Below, piece by piece: positions 6,679-13,203 of a stretch of 14,516 bases of DNA. The stretch is from positions 1 through 14,516 of the forward strand of contig JBFXEJ010000133.1 of the NCBI GenBank assembly GCA_050180235.1. The letters run 5' to 3'. How positions within the stretch are numbered: the first letter of the stretch is position 1; the number at the start of each line of letters is the position of its first letter. The DNA is from JAABRU01 sp050180235 (GTDB lineage Bacteria > Desulfobacterota > Desulfobacteria > Desulfobacterales > Desulfococcaceae). The notes beneath the pieces are model-generated. The model worked only from the letters and a program-made list of their open reading frames with translations, was not told the origin of the DNA and made no database searches. The position numbers were made by a program, and so were the translations under genes.

Positions 6679-6707
6679 TAAGAACCCGGCAGTCTGCTGT
6701 ATTTCCA

Positions 6708-6758
6708 GTCATACCGGCATATCAGAATGTTCCGGATACCGGCTTTTGCCGGTATGAC
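6708..6758. repeat. CCGGTATGAC palindromic repeat downstream of aspS
   Basis: GTCATACCGGC at 6708-6718 is an exact inverted copy of GCCGGTATGAC at 6748-6758. A second hairpin lies inside the right part (ATACCGGC TTTT GCCGGTAT, 6736-6755). It belongs to the widespread GTCATTCCGGCAAAAGCCGG-like class of dispersed repeats and ends 18 bases from the aspS stop. A degraded relative is at 11721-11786. Confidence 0.7.
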
Positions 6759-6776
6759 GATTTGGTATAACATCAG

Positions 6777-8582
6777 TTACTGAACCGGTTCCGGAGCAGC
6801 CTCTGTTTTGCGTATCTTCAAAGACAGTTCCCGCAACTGTGCTTTGGAAACTTCGGACGGTGCATTGGTCAGCAGACAGGAAGCCCGCTGGGTTTTGGGG
6901 AATGCGATCACATCCCGGATCGAGGATTCCCGGCAAAGCAGCATGACCAGCCGATCCATGCCAAACGCCAGTCCGCCGTGGGGCGGCGCGCCTGATTCCA
7001 AAGCAGAAAGAAGAAAACCGAATTTTTCCTCGTATTCCGCAGGTTCCATTCCCAGGGTTTTGAAGATTTTCCGCTGCAAATCCATCTGATGAATACGGAT
7101 ACTGCCCCCGCCGATTTCAAATCCGTTGAGAACCAGATCATAGGCTCTTGATTTCACAGCACCCGGATCGCTTTCCAGTTTGTCATAATCTGTCTCAAAG
7201 GGCGCAGTGAAAGGATGATGCAAAGCCTGCCAGCGTTTTTCGGTTTCATCATATTCAAACATGGGAAAATGCGTAACCCAAGTGAATGCAAAAGCCTGCT
7301 CATCAATCAGTCCCAGCCGTTTTCCCAAGTGATTGCGCAGGTTTCCCAGACTTTCATTGACGACTTTGGGCATATCCGCGCCAAAAAGAATCAGATCTCC
7401 CGGTTTCATCTGCAGACGCTCTGCCATTGCTGCTTTTTCCCCGTTTGAAAAGAATTTTGCAATGGGCGACTGCCAGCCATCGTCTTTGACCTTGATCCAT
7501 GCCATGCCTTTGGCACGGTAAATGGCAACAAATGCGGTGAGATCGTCCAACTCCTTGCGGGAAAAATCTATGCAGCCTTTGGCATTGATGGCCTTGACAA
7601 TTCCGCCTTTTTTCACCACCTCGGAAAAAACCTTGAAACCGGAACCGCCCACAATATCGGAAATATCAATCAGTTCCAGACCGAAACGGACATCCGGCTT
7701 GTCCAAACCGAAACGGGCTATAGCCTCATCATAGGTGAGACGGGGAAAAGGCGGGCTGAGATCAACGTCCAGCACGGTTTTGAAAACATGCCGGATCATT
7801 CCCTCGGACACGGCCATAATGTCTTCCTCGCCGATAAAGGACATTTCCATATCAATCTGGGTGAATTCCGGCTGCCGGTCTGCCCGGAGATCCTCATCAC
7901 GGAAACAGCGCACAATCTGATAATATTTGTCAAACCCGGAAACCATGAACAACTGCTTGAACAACTGGGGCGACTGGGGCAGCGCGTAAAAATTTCCCGG
8001 ATTGACACGGGAGGGAACCAGATAATCCCTCGCTCCCTCAGGTGTGCTTTTTGTCAGAAACGGGGTTTCAATATCCAGAAATCCCTGTGCATTGAGAAAT
8101 TCCCGGACTGCCGCGCCTGCCCTGTGCCGGAGAATGATGTTTTTCTGAATACCGGGTCTCCGCAGATCCAGATGCCTGTGTTTGAGGCGGAGATTTTCAG
8201 AAATATCAATCCGGTCTTCTATCATGAAAGGCGGGGTTTCCGCAGTATTGAGGATTTTGAGTTCTGTCACCATGATCTCAATTTCACCGGTTTTGAGATT
8301 GGGATTAATCATGCCTTGGGGACGGGCTTCCACAATTCCCCGCACTGCAATGACATATTCACTGCGGATCACATGGGCTTTTTCATGAACAGCCGCATCT
8401 TTTTCCGGATTGAAAACCACCTGGGTAATTCCCTCCCGGTCTCTGAGATCAATGAAAATAACTCCGCCATGATCCCTGCGCCGCTGAGCCCAGCCCATGA
8501 GAACCACTTCCTTACCTTTGTCTTCTGCACCGAGTTCATTGCAATGATGTGTCCGGCGCATATCGCCAAGTATGTCCAACAC
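6777..8582 (-). CDS. aspS: aspartyl-tRNA synthetase, 601 aa, non-discriminating type by signature
   Basis: Charges tRNA-Asp with aspartate. The bacterial class IIb layout is complete: an N-terminal OB-fold anticodon domain (1-110), motif 1 region (about 140-175), motif 2 FRDEDLRADRQPEFTQIDME (227-246), the bacterial insertion domain (about 290-420), and motif 3 GLAFGMDRLVMLL (537-549). His38 in RRRDHGG and Gly90 in RPQGMINPN match the residues associated with non-discriminating AspRS, which also loads Asp onto tRNA-Asn. I chose GTG at 8582 because AAAGGA lies 9 bases upstream and MLDILGDMRRTH resembles family N-termini; ATG at 8561 is the alternative, with a poorer site. It lies 14 bases after hisS, with which it forms an operon. 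Confidence 0.96.
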   Translation of the reverse strand: MLDILGDMRRTHHCNELGAEDKGKEVVLMGWAQRRRDHGGVIFIDLRDREGITQVVFNPEKDAAVHEKAHVIRSEYVIAVRGIVEARPQGMINPNLKTGEIEIMVTELKILNTAETPPFMIEDRIDISENLRLKHRHLDLRRPGIQKNIILRHRAGAAVREFLNAQGFLDIETPFLTKSTPEGARDYLVPSRVNPGNFYALPQSPQLFKQLFMVSGFDKYYQIVRCFRDEDLRADRQPEFTQIDMEMSFIGEEDIMAVSEGMIRHVFKTVLDVDLSPPFPRLTYDEAIARFGLDKPDVRFGLELIDISDIVGGSGFKVFSEVVKKGGIVKAINAKGCIDFSRKELDDLTAFVAIYRAKGMAWIKVKDDGWQSPIAKFFSNGEKAAMAERLQMKPGDLILFGADMPKVVNESLGNLRNHLGKRLGLIDEQAFAFTWVTHFPMFEYDETEKRWQALHHPFTAPFETDYDKLESDPGAVKSRAYDLVLNGFEIGGGSIRIHQMDLQRKIFKTLGMEPAEYEEKFGFLLSALESGAPPHGGLAFGMDRLVMLLCRESSIRDVIAFPKTQRASCLLTNAPSEVSKAQLRELSLKIRKTEAAPEPVQ

Positions 8583-8596
8583 TGGATAAATTCCTT

Positions 8597-9850
8597 TCAA
8601 CTGATGATTTCTTTTATTTTTTCCGGCAGATTTCCCATAGGTATGGAGATCTGCTCTTTTGTTTTCATATTCCGCACCAGGGCAGTGCCGGAGGAAAGTT
8701 CGTCCTCTCCCAGAATCAGCACCTGGGAAACGCCGAGTCTGTCTGCCCGTTTCATCTGACTTTTCAGGCTTTTGCCTTCCATGTCCATTTCTGCACAGAT
8801 GCCCTGTTTTCCCAGAGTGCAGATCCATTCAAAGGCTTTTTCCTGACAGGTATCGCCTATGGCTGCAATATAAATATCAGGCCGTTTTTGCAAATCCTGT
8901 GCATTCATCGCGCAGATTTCCGCGAGCCGGTCAAATCCGATGGCAAAACCGATTCCTGGCATTTCCGGGCCGCCAAGCATCTGCACCATGCCGTCATAGC
9001 GTCCGCCCCCGGCCACTGCGCTCTGCGCGCCCAGGGAACCGGTCAGGATTTCAAAGGTTGTCCGGGTATAATAATCCAGTCCCCTGACCATGCGCTTGTC
9101 AATTTCAAAGGGAACCCCCAGCAGATTCAGGGCTTTCTGTACGGTTTCAAAATGTGTGCGGCATTCTGCACAAAGCGAATCGGTGATGGCCGGGGCATCA
9201 GTCATGCTCTCCCTGCATTTGGGAACCTTGCAGTCCAGCACCCGCAGCGGATTGCTCTGGCTGCGCCTGCGGCAGTCCTCACAGAGTTCATCACGGCGTC
9301 CGTCCAGAAAACCGAGCAGTGCGTCTCTGAAATCCGGCCTGCATTTGGGACAGCCCAGGGAATTGATATGCGCACTGAGATCACTGAGGCAAAGCCGGGA
9401 AAAAAGAAGATGCAGCATATACATAAGCTGGGCATCCGCATAAGGCGAGGCAATACCCAGAATTTCCGCATTGATCTGGTAAAACTGGCGGTATCTTCCC
9501 TTCTGGGGTCTTTCCCTGCGGAACATGGGGCCGATGGTGTAAAATTTCCGCACCGGATCCTGTGCATACATCTTATGCTGAATATAGGAGCGCACAATGG
9601 AAGCCGTGGCCTCGGGGCGCAGCGTAATCATATCTCCGCCCCGATCCGCAAAGGTGTACATTTCTTTTTCCACAATATCGGTCTGTTCGCCGATGGTGCG
9701 GGCAAAGAGTTCGGTTTTTTCCATCACCGGGATGCGGATTTCCTGAAACCCGAAATCCTCAAACAAATCTGTCGCGGTTTTTTCGATTTTCTGCCACAGC
9801 TCTGTCTCTCCCGGAAGAATATCCTTGAATCCTCTGATTAACTGTATCAT
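8597..9850 (-). CDS. hisS: histidyl-tRNA synthetase, 417 aa
   Basis: Charges tRNA-His with histidine. It begins IQLIRGFKDILPGETELW, the family opening. Motif 2 is at about 103-130 (FYTIGPMFRRERPQKGRYRQ), the histidine-binding loop RGLDYYTRT at 256-264, GGGRYDG at 281-287, and motif 3 PGIGFAIGFDRL at 298-309. The C-terminal anticodon domain follows. The insertion between motif 2 and the histidine loop has four cysteine pairs (C167/C170, C190/C193, C207/C212, C227/C230), which look able to bind metal. The ATG at 9850 matches family N-termini; a TTG at 9910 would sit at the predicted transcription start and is rejected. First gene of hisS-aspS. Confidence 0.97.
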   Translation of the reverse strand: MIQLIRGFKDILPGETELWQKIEKTATDLFEDFGFQEIRIPVMEKTELFARTIGEQTDIVEKEMYTFADRGGDMITLRPEATASIVRSYIQHKMYAQDPVRKFYTIGPMFRRERPQKGRYRQFYQINAEILGIASPYADAQLMYMLHLLFSRLCLSDLSAHINSLGCPKCRPDFRDALLGFLDGRRDELCEDCRRRSQSNPLRVLDCKVPKCRESMTDAPAITDSLCAECRTHFETVQKALNLLGVPFEIDKRMVRGLDYYTRTTFEILTGSLGAQSAVAGGGRYDGMVQMLGGPEMPGIGFAIGFDRLAEICAMNAQDLQKRPDIYIAAIGDTCQEKAFEWICTLGKQGICAEMDMEGKSLKSQMKRADRLGVSQVLILGEDELSSGTALVRNMKTKEQISIPMGNLPEKIKEIIS

Positions 9851-9917
9851 CTCACAAAATCTGTCCTTTGACTGTTTTTTTGCGGAGTTCCGCAGATCTG
9901 TGTTTGTCAAAATAACA

Positions 9918-9946
9918 ATATTATCTGTTGATTATTTTATAGTCAA
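9918..9946 (-). promoter_or_regulatory. sigma70-type promoter of hisS-aspS
   Basis: On the minus strand TTGACT (9941-9946), a 17-base spacer and TAATAT (9918-9923) form a near-consensus promoter. Transcription should begin near 9911, giving a leader of about 60 bases before the ATG at 9850. I see no T-box or other attenuator in that leader. Confidence 0.75.
9928..9946. promoter_or_regulatory. imperfect palindrome over the hisS -35 box, possible operator
   Basis: TTGATTATTTTATAGTCAA at 9928-9946 is a palindrome with 8-base half-sites (TTGATTAT / ATAGTCAA, 7 of 8 matching). It covers the hisS -35 element and could also supply a -35 (TTGATT, 9928-9933) for the plus strand, with TAATGT at 9950-9955 after 16 bases. 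AT-rich palindromes arise by chance in promoters, so a regulatory role is tentative. Confidence 0.35.
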
Positions 9947-10069
9947 GAATAATGTTTTTTTCTGACATAATGCGGAAATGAGGGGAAATGCGCTTTTTAA
10001 CGTAAGAGGGCGGTTCAGAGTCTGCCCGCATATAAAAAAAATGACTTTTCCGCATGATTCTGTTATATC

Positions 10070-10609
10070 ATGTCCAAACTGTACGAACAAAGGACAGGGA
10101 TACAACTGTTCTCTGAGGGAAATTCTCCGGAATCCTGTCCGCTATACTTGAACCATTATCCAGACAAAGGAACTCTCCTGCGGAAAATGCCAGGCAATGC
10201 AAAACAGTACCAGTGTATTTATTATATTTATGACGGACTCCGTGGGGGGCTTTCGCATTTTTCCCAGCCCAGCCGGGTGGCCCTGATTTATACCACAGAG
10301 CCGGATTCGCCCATCCGTATTTATGATCCCCAGTTTCTGCTCCGGGGACATGAACCCAGGCTCAGAGAACTTTATCTGGATTCGGATCAGTGGCGGAAAA
10401 AAGATTTTTTTTCACAAAAAATGAAAGTCCATGAGGTGGAGCATGAAAAAAATCTGCAACTGACCGGACTCATATCCTTTGGAGTGGTTTCATCCGACCG
10501 GCCGGTTTCTGTCATTCAGGGCGGAGTGGAACTCACTGCCCGGTGCGAATGGCGTCCTCTTCGCGGTTATATGTCAACTCCTCCCAGACTGGAAGAGTAT
10601 ATAAAATGA
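10070..10609 (+). CDS. hypothetical protein, 179 aa, coupled to a response regulator gene
   Basis: Family not recognised. The sequence is soluble and rather polar, with no signal peptide or membrane span. It has a Cys-containing N-terminus (NSPESCPLYLNHYPDKG), aromatic strands YQCIYYIYDGLRGGLSHF, a middle IYTTEPDSPIRIYDPQFLLRG, and a final beta segment VIQGGVELTARCEWRPLRGY. Its TGA overlaps the ATG of the regulator (ATGA at 10606-10609), so the two are translationally coupled and probably act in one pathway, perhaps as a sensor or partner of the regulator. The ATG at 10070 is the first in frame after a stop, but has no clear ribosome-binding site. A divergent promoter near 9928-9955 is possible. 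The operonic overlap is the best evidence that it is real. Confidence 0.72.
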   Translation: MSKLYEQRTGIQLFSEGNSPESCPLYLNHYPDKGTLLRKMPGNAKQYQCIYYIYDGLRGGLSHFSQPSRVALIYTTEPDSPIRIYDPQFLLRGHEPRLRELYLDSDQWRKKDFFSQKMKVHEVEHEKNLQLTGLISFGVVSSDRPVSVIQGGVELTARCEWRPLRGYMSTPPRLEEYIK

Positions 10610-11619
10610 TCGAAAGCGAAAATGCTGGCACAGATTCCGGGCATGACCGGACAACTCCGGAAAAAAAGAAAAAATCCTTTATTCTGCTTGTGGATGACAA
10701 TCCCGAAAATCTGAGTCTGCTGGCCAGTTTATTACAGCAGCACCGGTATCATGCGGCTATTGTCAAAAGCGGAATGAATGCTTTGAAATTTGTTACTTCC
10801 CATAAACCGGAGCTGATACTTATGGATGTCATGATGCCGGATATGGACGGTTTCGAGGTATGTCTGCGCCTGAAATCTGACCCTGCCACCTGTGACATTC
10901 CTGTGATTTTTCTGAGTGCGCTTGCCGATACCGCTGCCATAACAAAAGGATTTGAAGTCGGCGGGCAGGATTATATCACCAAGCCCTTTCAACGTGAAGA
11001 GGTGCTTGCCCGTGTCAGACTGCATCTGCAGCTCAGGCAGATGCAGTCTGCTCTGCAGGAAGCCCGCAGTGAACTGGAGAAAAAGGTGGAGGAAAGAACT
11101 GCCGAACTGCTGAATGTGTGCATAAATCTGAAAAACAGGGACAGGGAACTGGCCGCAAAAACAAAAGACCTGGAAGAAATGAATACGGCTTTGCAGGTAC
11201 TGATGGGAAACAGGGAGGAATACAGAAAGCAGGTTGAAAGAACTCTTATATTCAACATGAACAGTTTTGTTTTTCCGCTCCTGGACAGACTGAGGGAAAG
11301 CCGCATGAATTCTGTACAGACAAGTTATCTGGATGATATTATTTTAAATTTAAAAGAAATCTGTTCCCCCTTCATGTGCAGGATGAATGCTGAATTTCAG
11401 CAGCTCAGCCCTGCGGAGATCCGGGTTGTCAATCTGATCCGCCACGGAAAATCCTCAAAGGAAATTGCCCATATGATGAATCTGTCCCAGCGGACGGTTG
11501 AAAACCACCGTAACAGTATCCGGAAAAAAATCGGCCTGCAGAACAAAAAAATCAGCCTCAGAACCTGCCTTGTCTCTTTTGGTGAAAAAAATGGGAATAT
11601 TTTCACAACGCAGGACTGA
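10606..11619 (+). CDS. response regulator: REC, coiled coil, LuxR-type HTH, 337 aa
   Basis: A cytoplasmic two-component regulator. The receiver domain (about 24-142) has acidic D30/D31, the phosphoacceptor D74 in LMDVMMPDMDG, S104 and K126 in TKPF. A charged helical coiled coil spans about 145-215. A helical segment (216-262) and a LuxR-type HTH (about 265-325: LSPAEIRVVNLIRHGKSSKE, then LSQRTVENHRNSIRKKIG) follow. I have seen this C-terminal half, with the HTH after an FNMNSFVFPLLDRL-like helix, in many PAS- or REC-containing regulators of Desulfobacterota. I start at ATG 10606, not upstream at 10543: it overlaps the previous stop as ATGA and has GGAAGAG about 9 bases before it. No histidine kinase is nearby, so it is an orphan here. 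Confidence 0.92.
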   Translation: MIESENAGTDSGHDRTTPEKKKKSFILLVDDNPENLSLLASLLQQHRYHAAIVKSGMNALKFVTSHKPELILMDVMMPDMDGFEVCLRLKSDPATCDIPVIFLSALADTAAITKGFEVGGQDYITKPFQREEVLARVRLHLQLRQMQSALQEARSELEKKVEERTAELLNVCINLKNRDRELAAKTKDLEEMNTALQVLMGNREEYRKQVERTLIFNMNSFVFPLLDRLRESRMNSVQTSYLDDIILNLKEICSPFMCRMNAEFQQLSPAEIRVVNLIRHGKSSKEIAHMMNLSQRTVENHRNSIRKKIGLQNKKISLRTCLVSFGEKNGNIFTTQD

Positions 11620-12123
11620 ATCGGAAAAGATAACTTTCCTCATATTTTGCGGTATTGTATAGGTATTAATTAAGTATTGCTTTTTGTGGCTTTTAATCTT
11701 ATTACCTCACCTCACTGCCTTCATACTGGCGAAAGCCTGTATCTGCAAGGCTTTGGAATTACGGATTCCGGGTTTCGCCGGAATGGCTGGAGAATACACT
11801 GTCTGAATAAATGCGAAACAGTTTTTCTAATCCGGAATGTTATTCAGAAATATTTGCTGAATCGGAGTAAAATCTTGATTTATTATATAAGTGATGTTAT
11901 GATGATACATTTTTAAAATTTGCCGGACCGGTTCTGCGCATTTTCCCTGTAAGTTATTTTTCATTTTTGGGCAGTCCCGGTAATGAAGAAAAGCCGAAAT
12001 CCGTTTTTCCTCATCAGGATGGGAAAAAATTTTTTTGCAGTGATTCAGAATAATACCCGTATGCGGCATGAATGATATTCAAAAATGGCAGGTCTTGCTG
12101 CCGGATATTTTATGGAACATATC
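11620..12123. other. 504-base spacer without a supported gene
   Basis: Between the response regulator and the first exported protein. It holds a degraded palindrome at 11721-11786 and AT-rich stretches, with a small TTCAG/CTGAA hairpin near 11840-11862. Two short overlapping frames, 11677-11916 (+) and 11827-12069 (-), have no ribosome-binding site or recognisable product. No terminator for the regulator and no clear promoter for the downstream gene were found. Confidence 0.65.
11721..11786. repeat. degraded CCGGCGAAAGCCGG-type palindromic repeat
   Basis: TCATACTGGCGAAAGCCTG begins the left arm (11721-11743), and the right arm (11764-11786) reads GATTCCGGGTTTCGCCGGAA plus TGG. As inverted repeats they match at about 17 of 23 positions. 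The type is that of the widespread TCATTCCGGCGAAAGCCGGAATC dispersed repeats and is related to 6708-6758. The mismatches suggest an old copy. Confidence 0.6.
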
Positions 12124-13044
12124 ATGAAAAATTTTACGGTTTTCATTTGCGTATGGCTGATAAGTATCATCTCCTGTTTGATATGGATTTCTCCGGAGAA
12201 CGCGCTTGCTGATCTTCCCGAAGCTGTTACTGCCCCGGGTCTCAGCAGTTCAGATTCTGACGGAGACGGGCTGCCGGACTGGTGGGAGGAACGCTACGGC
12301 GGAAATCTGGCGCAGGGAAATGATTCTGACGCAGACGGTGTTTCCAATCTGAATGAATACAATAACGGAACCCATCCGCTGGAAACAGATACGGACGGAG
12401 ACGGCATAAACGATTATGATGAAATTTACCGTTACGGAACAGAGCCGCTTCTGGCCGACACAGACAGAGGTGGGAATACGGACGGATATGAAATTACCAG
12501 CGGAGGTTCACCCCTGAATCCGGATGATGATGACGCACCGGGAGAAGTTTTTTCCATTTCTTTGCAGAAGGGCTGGAATCTGTTCAGCATCCCTGTAACC
12601 CCGGCAGATACATCGATTGCATCTGTACTGTCACCCATAGCAGGAAAGTATGTTTCTGTATTGGGGTATCAGGACGGAAAGTGGCCAGTCTACAAACCTC
12701 CGCTGTTTGCCACACTCAAAAAAATTGAGGCCGGTGCCGGTTACTGGATTGAAATGAAAGAAAATGCTATACTGAATGTTTCCGGTTCCCCACCCGGCAA
12801 AAGTATTTCCCTTTCTGCCGGATGGAATATGGTGGGTTACAATTCTGCCGCCCCCCAGAAAACTGAAACCGCATTTTCCTCCGTTACAGGAAAAATCATA
12901 ACTGTCTGGATATTTATGAATAACCGATGGCTGGTCTATAATCCGGAAAACCCCATTTTCACCAGTCTGTTTACCGTACAGCCCGGATATGGATACTGGA
13001 TAGAGGTCAAAGAGGACTGCGACTGCACATGGACACTGCCCTGA
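12124..13044 (+). CDS. exported calcium-binding (TSP3-type) protein with two GW/GYWIE repeats, 306 aa
   Basis: A signal peptide MKNFTVFICVWLISIISCLI...ENALA ends at about residue 29. Residues 44-123 hold three good thrombospondin-3/EF-like acidic loops (DSDGDGLPDWWE, DSDADGVSNLNE, DTDGDGINDYDE) and one degenerate loop (DTDRGGNTDGYE), which should bind Ca2+. Two related C-terminal domains follow: 144-220 (SISLQKGWNLFSIPV...GAGYWIEM) and 227-306 (SISLSAGWNMVGYNS...GYGYWIEV). The second ends in CDCTWTLP. It is probably secreted or on the cell surface; exact role unknown. In-frame ATGs at 12085 and 12112 are possible starts, but 12124 gives the best signal peptide; none has a strong ribosome-binding site. 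It is followed after 159 bases by another exported protein. Confidence 0.85.
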   Translation: MKNFTVFICVWLISIISCLIWISPENALADLPEAVTAPGLSSSDSDGDGLPDWWEERYGGNLAQGNDSDADGVSNLNEYNNGTHPLETDTDGDGINDYDEIYRYGTEPLLADTDRGGNTDGYEITSGGSPLNPDDDDAPGEVFSISLQKGWNLFSIPVTPADTSIASVLSPIAGKYVSVLGYQDGKWPVYKPPLFATLKKIEAGAGYWIEMKENAILNVSGSPPGKSISLSAGWNMVGYNSAAPQKTETAFSSVTGKIITVWIFMNNRWLVYNPENPIFTSLFTVQPGYGYWIEVKEDCDCTWTLP

Positions 13045-13203
13045 TTCATGCCTGACGCTTTTCCCGGAACTCTGCGGAATATTGAGAGGCAGGATAAAAA
13101 AGTTCTTGAATATAACACAGAAATCGGTATAAAACCTGCAGTCATTTTTTGCAGCTCTGGCCGTAAATGAAATAATTCTGATAAATGCGGAAAGGTTTAT
13201 GCC

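Noticed and set aside
7788..8759. Long plus-strand open frame (323 codons) opposite aspS
   Set aside because: It mirrors the well-supported aspS and the end of hisS, has no ribosome-binding site, and its product has no recognisable domain. It arises from the codon bias of the real genes.
8583..8828. N-terminal extension of aspS into hisS
   Set aside because: The frame stays open inside hisS, but the extra 82 residues are the hisS 3' end read out of frame and do not resemble any AspRS. GTG 8582 has a good ribosome-binding site.
8549..9841. Long plus-strand open frame (430 codons) opposite hisS
   Set aside because: It is fully antisense to hisS, whose class II motifs are complete. The translated product is Cys/His/Phe-rich with no domain pattern, typical of a shadow frame.
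9851..9910. Upstream TTG start that would extend hisS by 20 residues
   Set aside because: The TTG at 9910 lies at the predicted transcription start of the promoter at 9918-9946 and has no ribosome-binding site; HisRS proteins typically begin at IQLIRGFKDILPG.
9851..9917. Possible T-box or His attenuator in the hisS leader
   Set aside because: The leader is only about 60 bases, with no terminator/antiterminator pair and no run of His codons.
10543..10605. Extended start of the response regulator at ATG 10543
   Set aside because: The extra 21 residues overlap the upstream gene and are low-complexity. ATG 10606 gives an ATGA overlap and has a ribosome-binding site.
11827..12069. 80-codon minus-strand frame in the spacer after the response regulator
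   Set aside because: No ribosome-binding site, no domain, composition like the surrounding spacer, and it overlaps another equally weak frame on the other strand.
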